Origin: Botrytis cinerea B05.10
Lineage: Eukaryota; Ascomycota; Leotiomycetes; Helotiales; Sclerotiniaceae
Assembly (NCBI RefSeq): GCF_000143535.2
Contig: NC_037315.1
Location: 1-64,000 of the forward strand
DNA: 64,000 bases
Reading direction: 5' to 3'
Position numbers and translations under genes: made by a program. The first letter of the stretch is position 1, and every line of letters begins with the position of its first letter. A model generated the notes under the pieces. That model was not told the DNA's origin and did not search any database. It was given only the letters and a program-made list of their open reading frames with translations. Of the stretch, positions 46,481 through 59,040 are shown one piece after another.

Positions 46481-49400
46481 TAATTGATTCTTAAATTATA
46501 AAAATCTTTTAATATAATAAAAGTATTAGATTTATATTTAATAAAATATATTTATATACTTTTTATAATTTATTTAATAAAAGTAATAAAATTTTTTTTT
46601 TTTAATTTTAATATTTTAAATTATTTATAAATATTAATATTAACTTTTTCGAATTGATTTAATTCAATATCAAAAAAAGTTTTATTAATATTTTGAATTA
46701 TTTTAATATATATACAAATTTCATAATGATTTAGATTAATATTATATTCTTTTAAATTTAATAATTTTATAATATAATCTTTATTTATATTAAAGGTTTA
46801 AATTATTAAGATTTATATTTTTCAATTCCTTTTTAAATTTTATATCCAAATCTATTTTAAAACTTTTAGACTCTTTTTTAGATTCATTTTTCGAATCTAT
46901 TTTAAAATCTATATTTTATTAATAGTATTTATATTTATATTATTATTTAATTGATTTATTAATTCATAATTTATATTATATTTCAAATAAAAAGTATTAT
47001 CAATTTATTTAGTTTTGATTTTAATATTTAATAATTTATTTAAAAAATTATAAACATTATTAAAAAAAATATATTATTAATCTATCCATTTTTAATTATT
47101 TATTTAATATTAATTAAAATTGATTTTAATAAAAATATATATTCAACTATTTAAACAAATATTTTTTTATTATTTATAATAATTGAAATATTCTTATATT
47201 TTAATATTAATATAAATTCTTTGTTTATTTATAATATTCCAAAACTCTTTTAAATTAGATTTTTTTTAAATCTTTTATTTAATTCTATCAATATTATAAA
47301 TTTTAATATAACAAAAACTTTTTTAGATTTTTCTTTAAATTCTTTTAATTTTTTATTATATTTTAAATAAAGCTCTTTAAATATAAATATATTATTAGAT
47401 TTAAAATAATATTATTTATCAAAATTATTATTTGGATTATCTATATAAAATATAATATTATTAGCTTTTAAAAAGAATTTAATTTTATTACATTATTTTA
47501 TATAATTAAATCGATTATTCAAAATTAAATTTATATATTTGATTCTATAATTTATATTTAATAATCTTTTAAATATAATATAATATAATAAATATTATAT
47601 AAATCAAAATCTTATTCAAAAATATTTTTAATTTTATAAAAACTTTATAAAGTTATATTATATATTTTATATATCAATATAAATTTCGTATTAAATTTAA
47701 CTATTATCTTTTAATCTAAATCTTATTATATATATATAATAAAATCTATTTAAATTAAATTATTTTTATATAAAATAATTGCTATATTATTTATTATAAA
47801 TAATATATATATATTTATATAACTTTTAAAGATTTAAGTTTATTTATTTAATTAGATTTAATTTTAAGAATACAGATTTATATATAAAAAGATTAAAAAA
47901 CTAATATTTTTATAGAAATAAAAGTTTAATATATATAATATTTTATTATATTATTTTCTTTATTTGATTTTCAATATAACAAGAATATTGAATTATTTTA
48001 ATTATATTCTTTCTTTTTTTGATATATTTAATATAAGATTTGAATTATAATTTTTCAATTTAATAAGATTTATATTTGGATTTAATATTTTGATTATATA
48101 TATATTTGATATATATTCTAATAATTAAAATTTTTTAATAATTAAATTAAGATTTCTTTTTATATTCTTTATATTATAAATATAATATATAGATATATTA
48201 AAAATAGAATCTTTTATATTTAATTAATTTATTATATTTTAATTTTCATTTTAATAAATTATTAAATAATATTTGATTTTTATATTAAAGATGATATAAT
48301 AATAGAAATTATTAATATAATAAATTTTCTTATTATTATATTAAATTATATTATATTATTTATTATTTAAAATCTTAATATTATTTTCAATCGATTAATC
48401 AAAATATCTCTTTAATATTTCTATATAATATATATACATATATAAGATTCGCAAACATATATATAATATATATTTCGATAATATATATATATATATATAG
48501 AAATCAATAATATATATAAAAATCAATAACATATATAACGATTGTAAACATATATATATATAAGGAAATACCTCCCAATAATATACTTTACCTAATAATA
48601 TTACCTTATAATATAATAGAAATACATATAATATATATATATAAAAATTATATAAATTCAAAAAAAGATATAAAATCAATATTGATTTATATTAATATAT
48701 ATTCTTTTATATATAATATTTAAAATATTAGATTTTAATCAAATTTCAATTCGATTTTAAATATATTTTGAATATATTTAATTCCAAATTCGGAAATTGA
48801 TTTTCTTTTAGATTTTCGAAAACTTTTTCAATATTTTCTTGAAAACTTTTTTATCACTTTTTCAATATATATTATATTATATACTAAAATAATTTGCTTT
48901 TTAATTATATATATAAATTTTTGGGTTTATAATCTATTATAAATCAAAAACATATAAAAAATGATTATATATATATATAATATGGAAGTATACTCGAATG
49001 AATAATTAATGGATTATATAAGTAGTATGATATATAATTTTAATTGAAAAATTATATGAGATTAATCTTTTTATTTTATAATTTGAGGGATTAAATCCTT
49101 TTTTATACTTATTTGCTTAGAATTAGTTTTTTTTATTTAAATTCCTTTTTCTAATTCGGTTATTCTTTAAATAAACAATTTAATCTTCCTTTTATTCTTT
49201 TGAAATAATAATTAGATAATTAATTATTATTTTATTGATCTTATTTAATCGATCTATATAACTTTCAATATTTCATTATTGAATTATAATTCAAATTCAT
49301 AATAAAAATTACTTTATTCTTATCTGAATATATATATATATATATAAATTAAAAGATATCAATATTATATTTATATTATTATATTTATATTATTATTTTT

Positions 49401-50836
49401 ATTTATAAAAACAATATTATAAATAATAAATTTAAATGTTAATAAAATAAATTTTAAAAATAAAAATAATTAAATTTCAAATTGTAGTTATTATAATAAA
49501 AAGGATTATTTAAAATCTAAATGCTTTTTTAAATATTTTGAATTAAAAAGTAATAAAGAATTTAATAAAAAATAATTAAATAAAAGCTTGAATAATTTTA
49601 TTTTAAATAAGTAATTGATGATTATAAATTATAAAAATTTAGTTAATTATATATATAAAGTTAAATTTGATAAAGTATTATTTATTTAATAAAAAATGAT
49701 TTATTAATTATAAATTAATAGAATAAATAATATTTTTATTTTAATAAATAAATTAGAAGTGATTTTATAAAGGGTATATTATATATTAAAAATAGTTTTA
49801 ACTTTTATAAATTTTAATAAAATAATTTAAAAAAAATGGACTAGTTATATTATTCTTTTAAAAAACAAAATCGATATTATTAATAAAAATGTTAATATTT
49901 GAATTACGGTTTTTTAAATAAATAATATTTATTATTTGAATTTTAAAATTAATATTAAATATTTTAAAAGTATTAATATTTTTGAAATTGAAAAAGAAAT
50001 TGATTTAGAGTCGAATTTATAATTAAGTAAAATCGATTTAAATTTAGTTTATTGAAAATTAAATTATATAAATAAGTATTATATAATAAAATCCTTAAAT
50101 ATTTGATTGAATGAATTTAAATTTGATTTAGAAAACTATGAATTTTATAAATTCGATAAATTTTATTAAAAAATAAACAAGAAATCTTTGGAAATTTTTA
50201 ATATAAATTATAAATTCGAAAAATTGAATTTAAATATAATTAAATCCTTTCGAATTATAAAAATTAAAAATAAAAAATATTTTTTAATCTTTATTAATTA
50301 AATTATTAAAATCATTTAAATATATTTTATTGAATTTAAATATATTTTATTAAATTTAAATATATTTTATTAAATTTAAATTTTGGATCTATAATATTCT
50401 AATAGATTTTTATAATTTAATTAAAAATCAATTCAATATTAATATTAAAATATTGAAATTAAATAATATTCTTGAATCTTTATTTAATAAATAAAATAAT
50501 TTTATTAAAGATTATAAAATTATATATAAATATATTAATTTATATATTTATTTTCAAAATGGAATAATTGAAATATTGAATAAATATATAATTGAAAGAT
50601 TATTATATTTAATTAAAGAAAAAGAAATTCTATTATATTTATAATTATATTTAATATAAATTATAATTTATATTAAAAATAAAATATATAATAATTTTAT
50701 TAATAAATCATTATTCGAATTAATATATAATAAAAATCTAATTTAAATTATTTTAAAATTTTAAATCTTTTTATTTATATTATTAATAATAAAAAGATTT
50801 ATAATAAAAAAATGAATTTTTAAATTTATAAAGATA

Positions 50837-52690
50837 ACGTAACGTATGGGGAACTCGGACATATGGGGAACTCGGACACTTTTAGCCCATCACCAACTTG
50901 AAACCGCAATAACTTTTATTATGCATACCCAATCACCTTCTACATCTGCTCAAATTGAAGAGAAGCTTCAAAAGGCTATAATTTCACTTCAATTGAAAGA
51001 ATTTAAATCAATTAGAAAGGCTGCAGAGCATTTTGAAGTCCCTAAGTCTACCCTAGCTGATAGGCTGGCTGGGAAGAAAACACGTTCCCAAACCCACGAA
51101 ATGGCTCAAATTCTTTCAAACGCAGAAGAAAATACTCTTGTACGATGGATTTCACGACTTACCATCACTGGATTCCCTGCTACACCTATGTTGGTGAAGG
51201 AAATGGCCGACGAAATTCGTCTTCGACGCGTTCGGGTCGCGTCATCTCGAAATCCTACCTCGACAGAAATTCCACCTATAGGCCACGAATGGATCTATAG
51301 ATTCCAAAAACGACATCCAGAACTTAAAACATGCTATTCACGTCAATTAGAGTCTAATCGGGCTAAAGAAGCAACTCCGGAGAATATTCAGGCTTGGTTT
51401 GACGCGTTTCGCACGCGTCTCATTGAGCGAAAGTATGAATTAGATGATATGTATAATATGGATGAAACCGGATTTGGAGTTGGAAGTACTCAAAGTACGC
51501 GCATTATAGTCGATTCTACTCAGAAGTCGAATTGGAAAGTTACAGCTGGCAAGCAAGAATGGATAACTGCATTTGAATGTATCAATGCAGCTGGAAATGC
51601 TCTATCACCTATGGTCATTTTCAAGGCTCAGAATACGAATTCTGCATGGATTCCAAAGGACACACCTCAAAGCTGGCAGTTCTCTACTAGTACAAATGGA
51701 TGGACCTCAAATAGCCATGGATTAGAATGGTTAAAAAGGGTTTTCGAACCAGAATCCAAGAAAGTGTCAGGTGACCGACCTCGACTTTTGATCATGGATG
51801 GCCATTCAAGCCATATTACAGGTAGCTTTATTGCTTTCTGTATAGATAATGATATCGATTTACTTATATTACCTCCTCATTGCTCTCACTTGCTTCAGCC
51901 ACTTGATATTGCGGTGTATGGGCCAATGAAACGATATCATGCTTTAGAGGTCGATCGATATTCTCGAGCTGGTGTAAAGCGAATCCAAAGAGCTGAATGG
52001 GTAGAACTCTTTCAAAATATCAGAAAAAAAGCATTGAATTCTTCTAATATTAAAGCTGGCTGGAGAGGAGCTGGTTTAGTACCTTTTGCCCCACGAAAAG
52101 TACTCGATTCATTACCATTTAACTCCTCCCAGCAACCTTCTACTCCACAAATGAGAACCCCCAATCAAGACCTAGACTTGTCTATACTCAGGAGTTCTCC
52201 TCCAGATGGAACAGAACTAAGGCAAGCAAATCAGATCTTTAATACAGCTCTAGCAAGCAGTGGTTCTCCTGCATCGCCAACTCGTCGATATGCCAAGAGA
52301 ATGACTAGGCTTGTAGAATCTCAAAATGCTGAGATAGCCCTACTTCGGAAACAGCTCTCTGATGCTCAGGAGGTAATTGAGACTCGAAAGAAGAGAACTA
52401 AAGGCAAAAGAGTCAAATTACAAGGTCAATTTGTCTTTAGTACTAAGGAAGTATTGAAAATGGTACGTGAGGCGGAGGAAAAACCGAAGGAGAAAAAGCC
52501 ACGAGGACGGCCACGCAAACGCCCAATTGAAGAATCAGAAGAAGAGATTGAAGAAGAAGAGCTAGAGAATAGTTCAAGTGATTCGGAATTGGAATTGGAG
52601 GATTGTGTGGCTCGTAGAACAAGATCGCGTGTAGAATAATTGAAAAAGTGTCCGAGTTCCCCATATGTCCGAGTTCCCCATACGTTACGT
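50837..52690 (+). mobile_element. Intact Fot1/pogo-type DNA transposon
   Basis: 1854 bp with perfect terminal inverted repeats of about 46-47 bases starting ACGTAACGTATGGGGAACTC and a TA target duplication (50835-50836, 52691-52692). Each repeat contains ATGGGGAACTCGGACA twice in tandem. It carries one intact transposase gene, has no RIP decay and sits inside RIP-mutated copia sequence, so the insertion is recent. Confidence 0.95.
50921..52639 (+). CDS. Fot1/pogo family transposase (DD35D)
   Basis: 572 aa from ATG 50921 (the ATG at 50846 lies inside the terminal repeat, so I prefer the later one). Psq/CENP-B-type helix-turn-helix near residues 20-55 (SIRKAAEHFEVPKSTLADRL), a second Tc5-type DNA-binding region near 75-145 (GHEWIYRFQKRHPEL), then the DDE nuclease with NMDETGFG (D181), MDGHSSH (D293) and LQPLDIAVYGP (D329); 35 residues separate the last two aspartates. 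The C-terminus has a coiled coil, an AT-hook-like RGRPRKRP and an acidic tail. It cuts and pastes elements with TA target sites. All catalytic residues are present, so it is probably active and could mobilise the MITE at 32736, whose ends differ at a few positions. Confidence 0.95.
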   Translation: MHTQSPSTSAQIEEKLQKAIISLQLKEFKSIRKAAEHFEVPKSTLADRLAGKKTRSQTHEMAQILSNAEENTLVRWISRLTITGFPATPMLVKEMADEIRLRRVRVASSRNPTSTEIPPIGHEWIYRFQKRHPELKTCYSRQLESNRAKEATPENIQAWFDAFRTRLIERKYELDDMYNMDETGFGVGSTQSTRIIVDSTQKSNWKVTAGKQEWITAFECINAAGNALSPMVIFKAQNTNSAWIPKDTPQSWQFSTSTNGWTSNSHGLEWLKRVFEPESKKVSGDRPRLLIMDGHSSHITGSFIAFCIDNDIDLLILPPHCSHLLQPLDIAVYGPMKRYHALEVDRYSRAGVKRIQRAEWVELFQNIRKKALNSSNIKAGWRGAGLVPFAPRKVLDSLPFNSSQQPSTPQMRTPNQDLDLSILRSSPPDGTELRQANQIFNTALASSGSPASPTRRYAKRMTRLVESQNAEIALLRKQLSDAQEVIETRKKRTKGKRVKLQGQFVFSTKEVLKMVREAEEKPKEKKPRGRPRKRPIEESEEEIEEEELENSSSDSELELEDCVARRTRSRVE

Positions 52691-53282
52691 TATATCAATA
52701 AAATATAATTTATTAAATAATTATTTTATTTATATTTTTATCAATAAAAAAATATATATATTATAAAATTAATTTAATATATTTATTAAAAAAGAATATA
52801 AAATTCCATAATAGATATAATAAATTAATTATTAATATATTATTAATACATTATATTCATATAATAATATCATAATATAATTATATTTTATCAAATTAAT
52901 TTAAATAGAACAAAATAAAATAAAACCAAATAGAAATATATAAAAGATTATTGCTAAATTAATTAAATTTAATTAATTACAATTTCCTTTTATTATATAA
53001 AACGATTCTATAAGATTCAATTTAAATCGATTCTATTTATAAGTATAGAATATATTAGAATTTCATTATAAACTATATAATCCTAGGATATTCTTTAAAG
53101 AAAACCTAGAAAAATAAGCAAATTCGTTCTTATTTAGTCTCAATATACAATTTGACTTCAATTTACTATATATTCGATTTGTCCTTTGTAAGCTAAATCG
53201 AACTAAGTCTTCCACATTCACTTTTATTATAATATTTATTATCATATATTATAATATAAGATTTTACCTACAAGAATTATAT

Positions 53283-53695
53283 TGGGAGGGTGAGAGGTAT
53301 ACGAATTTCTTGTGGAAACATTTAATGATGCAAACAGGAGTTTCTCTTCTTGTGTCGCAACAACAAGATCAAAGTATCAAATGATATTTCGAAACTTTAG
53401 AATTTCGCAAGTTTGTTTTCTGTGGTTTAGAGATGTTCCTCAATTTAACCACGAGGTTCACACATGGTTTTATAAATAATTTCTCAACAGCGTTGCTCAC
53501 TCAGCATGAGTTTGCTATATTCGAATATAATGAAAGAAAATTTTTACTTGAATTTGACACTATCTGTGGTATTACAAGACGGTGATTCATGAACTTCTTT
53601 TTGTCCCGAAATTGATCTTGTCAATTCTCCTGTAAGAATATATCAATCTCAACCCCCGACTGAGCCTCTGCCTTATTCCTTCTCCCTACCTCCCT
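53283..53695. other. Boundary of AT block, no gene
   Basis: Unique, normal-composition sequence between the transposon block and the BTB gene 3' end. Nothing else seen. Confidence 0.5.
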
Positions 53696-54522
53696 TTAAC
53701 TGAGACTCTCACATTCTACTCCCCATGCGTGATGATGGTACAGGCATTCAGAAGCATATCTTGGATCCCAATCTTTGATATTTATCCACCCCTTGCCATT
53801 CGTGAAATTAGCGACATCAGTCGAAAGACCATCGCATTTATTTCCCAACTCTAATAAAACCCCATTATCGTAGATGGGGGTCGATGGGAGCTTTGTGTTG
53901 ACATGCATCATGGTAGCATAACACAAAGCAAGAAACTTTCTCCCAGTAGAATTCTCCTTGGTGCTGTTATACCCAAGTTCGATATGTCTTGGCTCAGGAA
54001 AAAACTGTTTGTCGGATCGATACGTGGCCATAATCCGATTCATGATGATATCCTCAAGATCCAAGGCTTTGTTTTTGTTGGCAAAGATGTATAGATGCCA
54101 TAATGTATCGAGCGAAATCCCGGGGAAGAGTTTACCATGATAGGCAAACTGGAGAAGGCGGGCAAACACAGAACACGATATGGGTTGGAACACATCAAAC
54201 CACCCTACTGATAAGCCTGTGTCAACCGATCTAGAGACTCGTAGACGACGAAAAATACGAGGTTGACGAGTGATGAGGTCGGCATGAACTAGGAACTTCT
54301 TATTTTCAGCGCCGACGGTAATGGTGATCATCTGTTTTCCGAGTCTAATAAAGTCAGTTACCATGATGTGAGAATTTGTCGAGGATAGTAGAATACTTAC
54401 TTGAGAGGAGAATTCTTCTGCCATTCAAAAAGCTTGCCCCTTGTGACAGCTGGGGTTGTGGAGACTGGTCCAGTAGATACTGTGTTCTTGTTGAACAAAA
54501 TATCATAGGCAGATTGAACCAT
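53696..54522 (-). CDS. BTB/POZ domain protein
   Basis: Two exons, 54522-54401 and 54344-53696, 256 aa. The 56-bp intron has GTAAGT, a TAACTGAC branch and TTAG, and joins ...QKNSPLK to LGKQMITITVGAEN in frame. An alternative start inside exon 1 in another frame would need the intron read through, so I prefer this model. The BTB core is at about residues 45-150: MITITVGAENKKFLVHADLI, then FRRLR, and LLQFAYHGKLFPGISLDTLWHLYIFANKNKALDLEDI. Fungal BTB-only proteins of this size are usually adaptors (for example for Cul3 ligases) or have unknown roles. No defect seen. Confidence 0.82.
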
Positions 54523-55754
54523 GTTTTCTGATAACTTAGGATTTTAAGCGTTGTAAATAAACGTCGATGGTATCGGTAGATTGATGATAGAAGGTTTGTG
54601 TTGATTGAATACCAAATTGATTTGCTTGATATGTTGTCCTTTGCAAATTGAGTGTTCTTTTCAAGAAGATTGTGTGTGAATGAGAAGAAAGTAAGTTGCA
54701 GTTAGGAGTAAAAACAGATTATATACTTATGAGCTGATGTTACGGTTCGATCATAAAATACAGCCGGGTATATAAGCGAGATTCAATACATCGAGATCAT
54801 GGAGGAAGTTGCGAGGTTCATACCGTACCATTAGCAAAAGAGCGTGTTAGGTGCCGTAATAATAGTCACTATCAGCTAACGTGTACTAGCGTATATTAAT
54901 ACGGCTCTCTATTTTAATATAATTCCATGGTCAATCTACCGTTGACAGATCGCATTTTTCTACTCAGGCGAGCAAAAGTGGAGTGAAAGATGCATGATCA
55001 GCAAATTCTCTCTTCTTCACACAGACCCACCGTAACATATGTATAGTATACGGTATCCAGTTGAGCTCCTAAGTTTCATTCCGAAACATCTGCCGTATCT
55101 GTTTTATGTTCGTCCCATGCGTGGCAAGTAGCAAGTTTTCTCGGCAAAAAAGTTTCCATGACAGATAAATTTCTACAGCGAATAGTTTCTCATAGCAAAT
55201 AAATTTTCACACTGACACTATGAGAACGGGAGCTAGTTATGTGATACTCAGACATACTAGTGGAACATGATATTCTATTGATTGAAATTTCTGTGGATCG
55301 CTCGGTCTTGGTTTTCAAACAATGTTCATAATGATCCTCGTATCCTTTCCCCGTAGCTTTTGGTCATCCTATACATTTCGAAAATTGTTGATAGAAAAAG
55401 AAACAGTCAACCATGTTGCCCTTTGAGTGCAAACGAAATTCCCTCCTCCATCAAGAAGTCGAAGTCCAACCCGAAATATTCTTCCCTTGCCCTTGATAAA
55501 TATCCTAGACATTAAAGATGACAATAACTACAAAAATGGAATTGATCGGAATAAAATAAGTTGATAAGGTTTTAGTGCGGGATCAAAAACTATCGACCCT
55601 CATAACACTGAAAAAGATCTCTTTTTCTAGTTGGAGAATCATAAATTTTGATACGATTGCTTAAAAGCAAGTTTGAGAAGGCTTTTATCATCTGGAGATT
55701 GCATTCTAGCCATCAGTAGATTTCAAATTCGACGATGATAGCAGCACCCAGAAA
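54523..55754. other. Intergenic, no gene
   Basis: Upstream region of the BTB gene and downstream region of the F-box pseudogene. Normal composition, no coding frame longer than noise. Confidence 0.55.
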
Positions 55755-57317
55755 TCAAGCGTTCTCCTCTGTAATTCCCTCGAGCAAGGTATTTATCAAC
55801 GACTCCTTGTCCTCGTCACTCCAACAATTTCTGTTGGTTCGAATTTCAGTCATGACGTAATTAAATGCGGCGCGCCGTGTAGAATTGTCTTCTAGTTCTT
55901 TCGGTACTTCTCCCTCTTCCTCTTCTCCCTCCTTCTCCTCCCTTCTATCATCATCATCATCTGAATCCGATTTCGTCCATGGCAGGAACATCTTAAAAGT
56001 AGAATGTTTGAATGGTTCTTTTTCCCATAAACAAATTTCTCCACTCTTCATATTTATTGGTTGAAAAAAATGGCGGTACTCTCTCATGTTCACATACCTA
56101 AGGTCTTCATCTGGATGCGGTAAAGGAAATGATGAACCTTCAACATGTGTGATGAAGCTGTAGAGGCTCGACATCATAATTGATGGTCGACAAGGCGTAT
56201 CAATGATCCAGGCATTGGAACAAGCACAATTCGAATACCAATATCCTGAACGTGACGTACGCAAAGTTCCACATATTTGAATTTTCTCCAGATGTAATGA
56301 TTGATGCAAAAAGTAGAACATTCGAATCCATGAATTACTTTTGAGATACTCCTTGAACTCTAACTCTTTCTTGGTGATTTCAATCTTCATATTGTGAAGT
56401 CTGAGCAAACGCAAAGAATGTGCGTTATTGAGTGAAAATTCTTGGAAATACTGCGCATTCAAATTCAAATCTTTCAGTGTGAGAGATTTCAAAGACGGAA
56501 ACATTCTGCTTGGGTTCACCAACTCTGAAAAATCCGTCGGATACTCCAAAGTTCCGAAGTGAAAAGCAGGTAGTTTGCTGAGAGAAAGCGACCTAAGGTT
56601 TTGCATGCAGTTAAGAAGCGCGGAAAGCTGAGGGCCCAAGAAATTTTTGAATGAAGTGTCGAAATGCCTTAACTTTCCGAGACTTTCCATCTCCTTCTTA
56701 GAAAACATTGTAAGACTTCGTTCGCGGTCATGGGTATTAGATTTGACTCTGAATGTCTCTACTTCAATTGTAGTTAAGATGGAAACATTACCAAGTGCTG
56801 ATTCCAGAAAGTTCCAAAGCGTATCAAATGATCTGTTGCTGACAAGGGAATCTTCAAACAGAGAATTTATTGAACTGTACAACTTCTAGTGGATTCGAAT
56901 GGTATTTAGACTTGGTAGCCGCTTTATTAGACTTGCGAATTGTGGTGCACAAGTGAGCATGAAAACGTGGCTTTAAAGGTTAGGACTGTTCGCTATGTTC
57001 AATAAATTCTGAAATGATGAATCTTCGAATTTGAATGATATTTCTTTGAATAAATGAGTTGCTGCTGCAAGAGAAAAATCCTCCGAAACAAATCTAAGAT
57101 TGCCAAGTTTGTTTGGATCGACGTGGGAGCAAATCATGCAAAGAATTTCTTGTGGCAGTTCTACTCTTTGCTGGTAGTCGATCTCTGTATTGATCAAAGC
57201 TTGGGATGAAAGTATGGTTTGTGTCTTCTCCATGTCCTCAATATTCTCCTTGCTCCCGACGGCTTCAACTGGAGTTTCCGTATTGGGAATTGTTGTTCTT
57301 TGGTTCTGATTCGCCAT
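55755..57317 (-). pseudogene. F-box protein gene with two in-frame stops
   Basis: One reading frame from ATG 57317 to 55755 (521 codons with the end) interrupted by TAA at 56973-56975 and TAG at 56886-56888. The F-box is near residues 52-95 (ELPQEILCMICSHVDPNKLGNLRFVSEDFSLAAATHLFKEI, here given only as its start ELPQEILCMICSHVD and end HLFKEISFKFED). The remainder has weak leucine-rich features (LRSLSLSKL, LKSLTLKDLNL, SLRLLRLHNMKI) and an acidic DSDDDDDRREEKEGEEEE stretch near the C-terminus. I see no GT-AG intron that removes both stops, and both fit C-to-T changes of glutamine codons. F-box proteins are SCF ubiquitin-ligase adaptors; this type is a large, fast-changing family in ascomycetes. 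Confidence 0.7.
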
Positions 57318-57434
57318 GTCTTGAACCAGGTTCTCAAATTGTGTGAACAAAATGAATGACTTCAATCCAATTACCACTGTAATATAGCAACTGTAATAAA
57401 GCCCTAAGCTAATGCGAAAGAGACTAGCTCTTTC

Positions 57435-57458
57435 AGTAAGTCTTTATAAAGACTTACT
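57435..57458. repeat. Perfect 24-bp palindrome
   Basis: Arms AGTAAGTCTTTA and TAAAGACTTACT with no spacer. Confidence 0.8.
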
Positions 57459-58589
57459 ACTTTCAATACGTAGCTAGCTCTTTAGATAGAATACAATAAG
57501 ACATACAGGACCTACGCAATTCGTGGGTGCTACGTCTTCCGTATCCTTCTCGTACCAACACAAATACTGGCAGTGGTGAGAGTCTCTTATTGGACATGGT
57601 GTTGATTTGAGTTTTGGTAAGTTCTGCCGTGACGATTTGTAAGCTTTGAATCAGTTTTGATATCCAAAAAGAGTCAACCTACTGTCAAAATTGGTCTTAG
57701 TTAACGCGAGTGAAATAAGTTAGAGTTCTGAAGTGATATCAGAAGGTTTCAATATGCGGACTAAGTTCAAGTTCCGCTATTGCTGTTGCTGAGCTGCTGT
57801 GATTTTACTTTGACCGACTTTAACCGCCCGAGTTAGATCGATGGCAAACCACAAAGATGATTTCTGAGCTGAGGCGTCGATTGAAACTATGATAAGATCT
57901 ATCTCAATGAAGAATGAAGGTCGTAAACGACATGAAATTGTTTGGCTCTTTATGTGAGACGGTGTTGAGTTTGAGAGTCTTAAGGTTTGTGGGTCGATAA
58001 TAAAAGAAATTGTGGGTGGGAAGAACCAAGTCAAGTACTGGGGTATATAAAAGTGTTGAGAACACCAAATTTACTAAAATCAACCCGATTTATGACGTGT
58101 TATGAGTGAATGATTTGACAGGGAAAATAAATATACCAATGTATTATAGGCTGTGGAAATCAGAAGATTTATTTTTCAACCTACACTTTTGAAGTTGGGG
58201 GAATATCACATTGTCATTGTTGAGAGATACATAGACCCTGTGATAGCAGAATCCGTGATTAACAAAGTAACCGCTTTATTAGTCCCAGAAAATATTTAAT
58301 ATTTTTATAATATTAATTAGAAAGCTTTTTCTTTTATAAATAATTAAAAAATTTTATTCCAAAAAGACTTAATAAAATTCTTGAATTCTAGTTTGAATTC
58401 TAACTTAAAATAATCAATACTTTATTCATATTAAATTCAATTAATAATTAAATTAAATATAAATATATAAATCAAAACTAAATAAATAATATATATAAAC
58501 AATACATTCTATATAGCATAATACAATAATAAAGCTTCTGATTGAAGAATAAATTGAAAATGAAATAAGTAATCCCCTTTAAGTTTTCG

Positions 58590-58690
58590 ATTAATACCTC
58601 CCTCTCTTCTCCTAGCTCTTATATTCACTCCTCCCCTCCTCCTAACTCTTACACTCATTCCTCTCCTCCTAACTCTTACACTCGCTCCCC
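58590..58690. repeat. ~30-bp pyrimidine-rich tandem repeat
   Basis: About three units of CTCCTCCTAACTCTTACACT followed by CATTCC-like sequence. The opposite-strand reading frame (RVRRRG repeats) is a by-product. Confidence 0.7.
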
Positions 58691-59040
58691 TTCCATCTAC
58701 CTTTCTTAGAACTCTAATATTCATCAATCCTGAAATCTCTAAAACTCTTCAGAACTACTATCTTCTTTTTTTCTATTAAAAATCAATACTAAACAAATCT
58801 CATTCTATATTAATTCCATTCATTATTAATAAATTAACTATATCGTTATTAACGAATTGAATATATCATAAACATAATATATATATAAAAATTTGTATAA
58901 GGATTTATATTGAATTTCTTTTCATCGAAATTATTAACTTTGCCATCACAAGGAAAAACATATAAGTAGAGTCCTTATGACATTGAAAACACTACCTAGA
59001 TTTTGATCAAATATTTATTGATAATTTATGGATATAATAA

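Larger units (their letters stand above)
34356..49428 (-). mobile_element. Minus-strand copy of the 482-bp-LTR copia family, split by insertions
   Basis: The 3' LTR lies at about 34356-34863 and the 5' LTR at about 48940-49428, both inverted relative to the copy at 5009. Five-base flanks AATTT at 34351-34355 and 49429-49433 match as a target duplication. RNase H and 3' sequence is at 34864-35435, and the 5' part with gag runs from about 48940 down to about 46490. The middle (reverse transcriptase) is missing or replaced by inserted sequence at 35436-46480. Heavily RIP-mutated. Confidence 0.7.
32230..53282 (+). mobile_element. RIP-mutated copia-type element (second family) hosting nested insertions
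   Basis: Direct repeats of about 520 bases at 32230-32735 plus 33217-33237 (split by a MITE) and about 52798-53282 look like its LTRs, starting TGAAATTCC / TAAAATTCC. Internal gag-like sequence at about 33860-34355 resumes after a nested insertion with a zinc-knuckle relic at about 49485-49540 (NCSYYNKKDYLKSKC), followed by protease/integrase-like decay up to 50836. Reverse transcriptase and RNase H sequence is missing before the right repeat, so it had an internal deletion. I could not find matching target duplications, so the ends are approximate. Confidence 0.5.
57318..59040. other. Intergenic with AT patch and short repeats, no gene
   Basis: Holds a perfect 24-bp palindrome (57435-57458), an AT-rich patch at about 58290-58560 and a pyrimidine-rich tandem repeat (about 58590-58690). 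No coding frame with support. Confidence 0.55.

Noticed and set aside
34864..50836. AT-rich open frames of 60-106 codons as real genes
   Set aside because: They consist of I, N, K, Y, L and F residues as expected from AT-rich decay; the one with pattern support (44628-44948) is treated as a transposase relic.
57777..58034. 85-codon minus-strand frame
   Set aside because: No motif and no convincing gene context.
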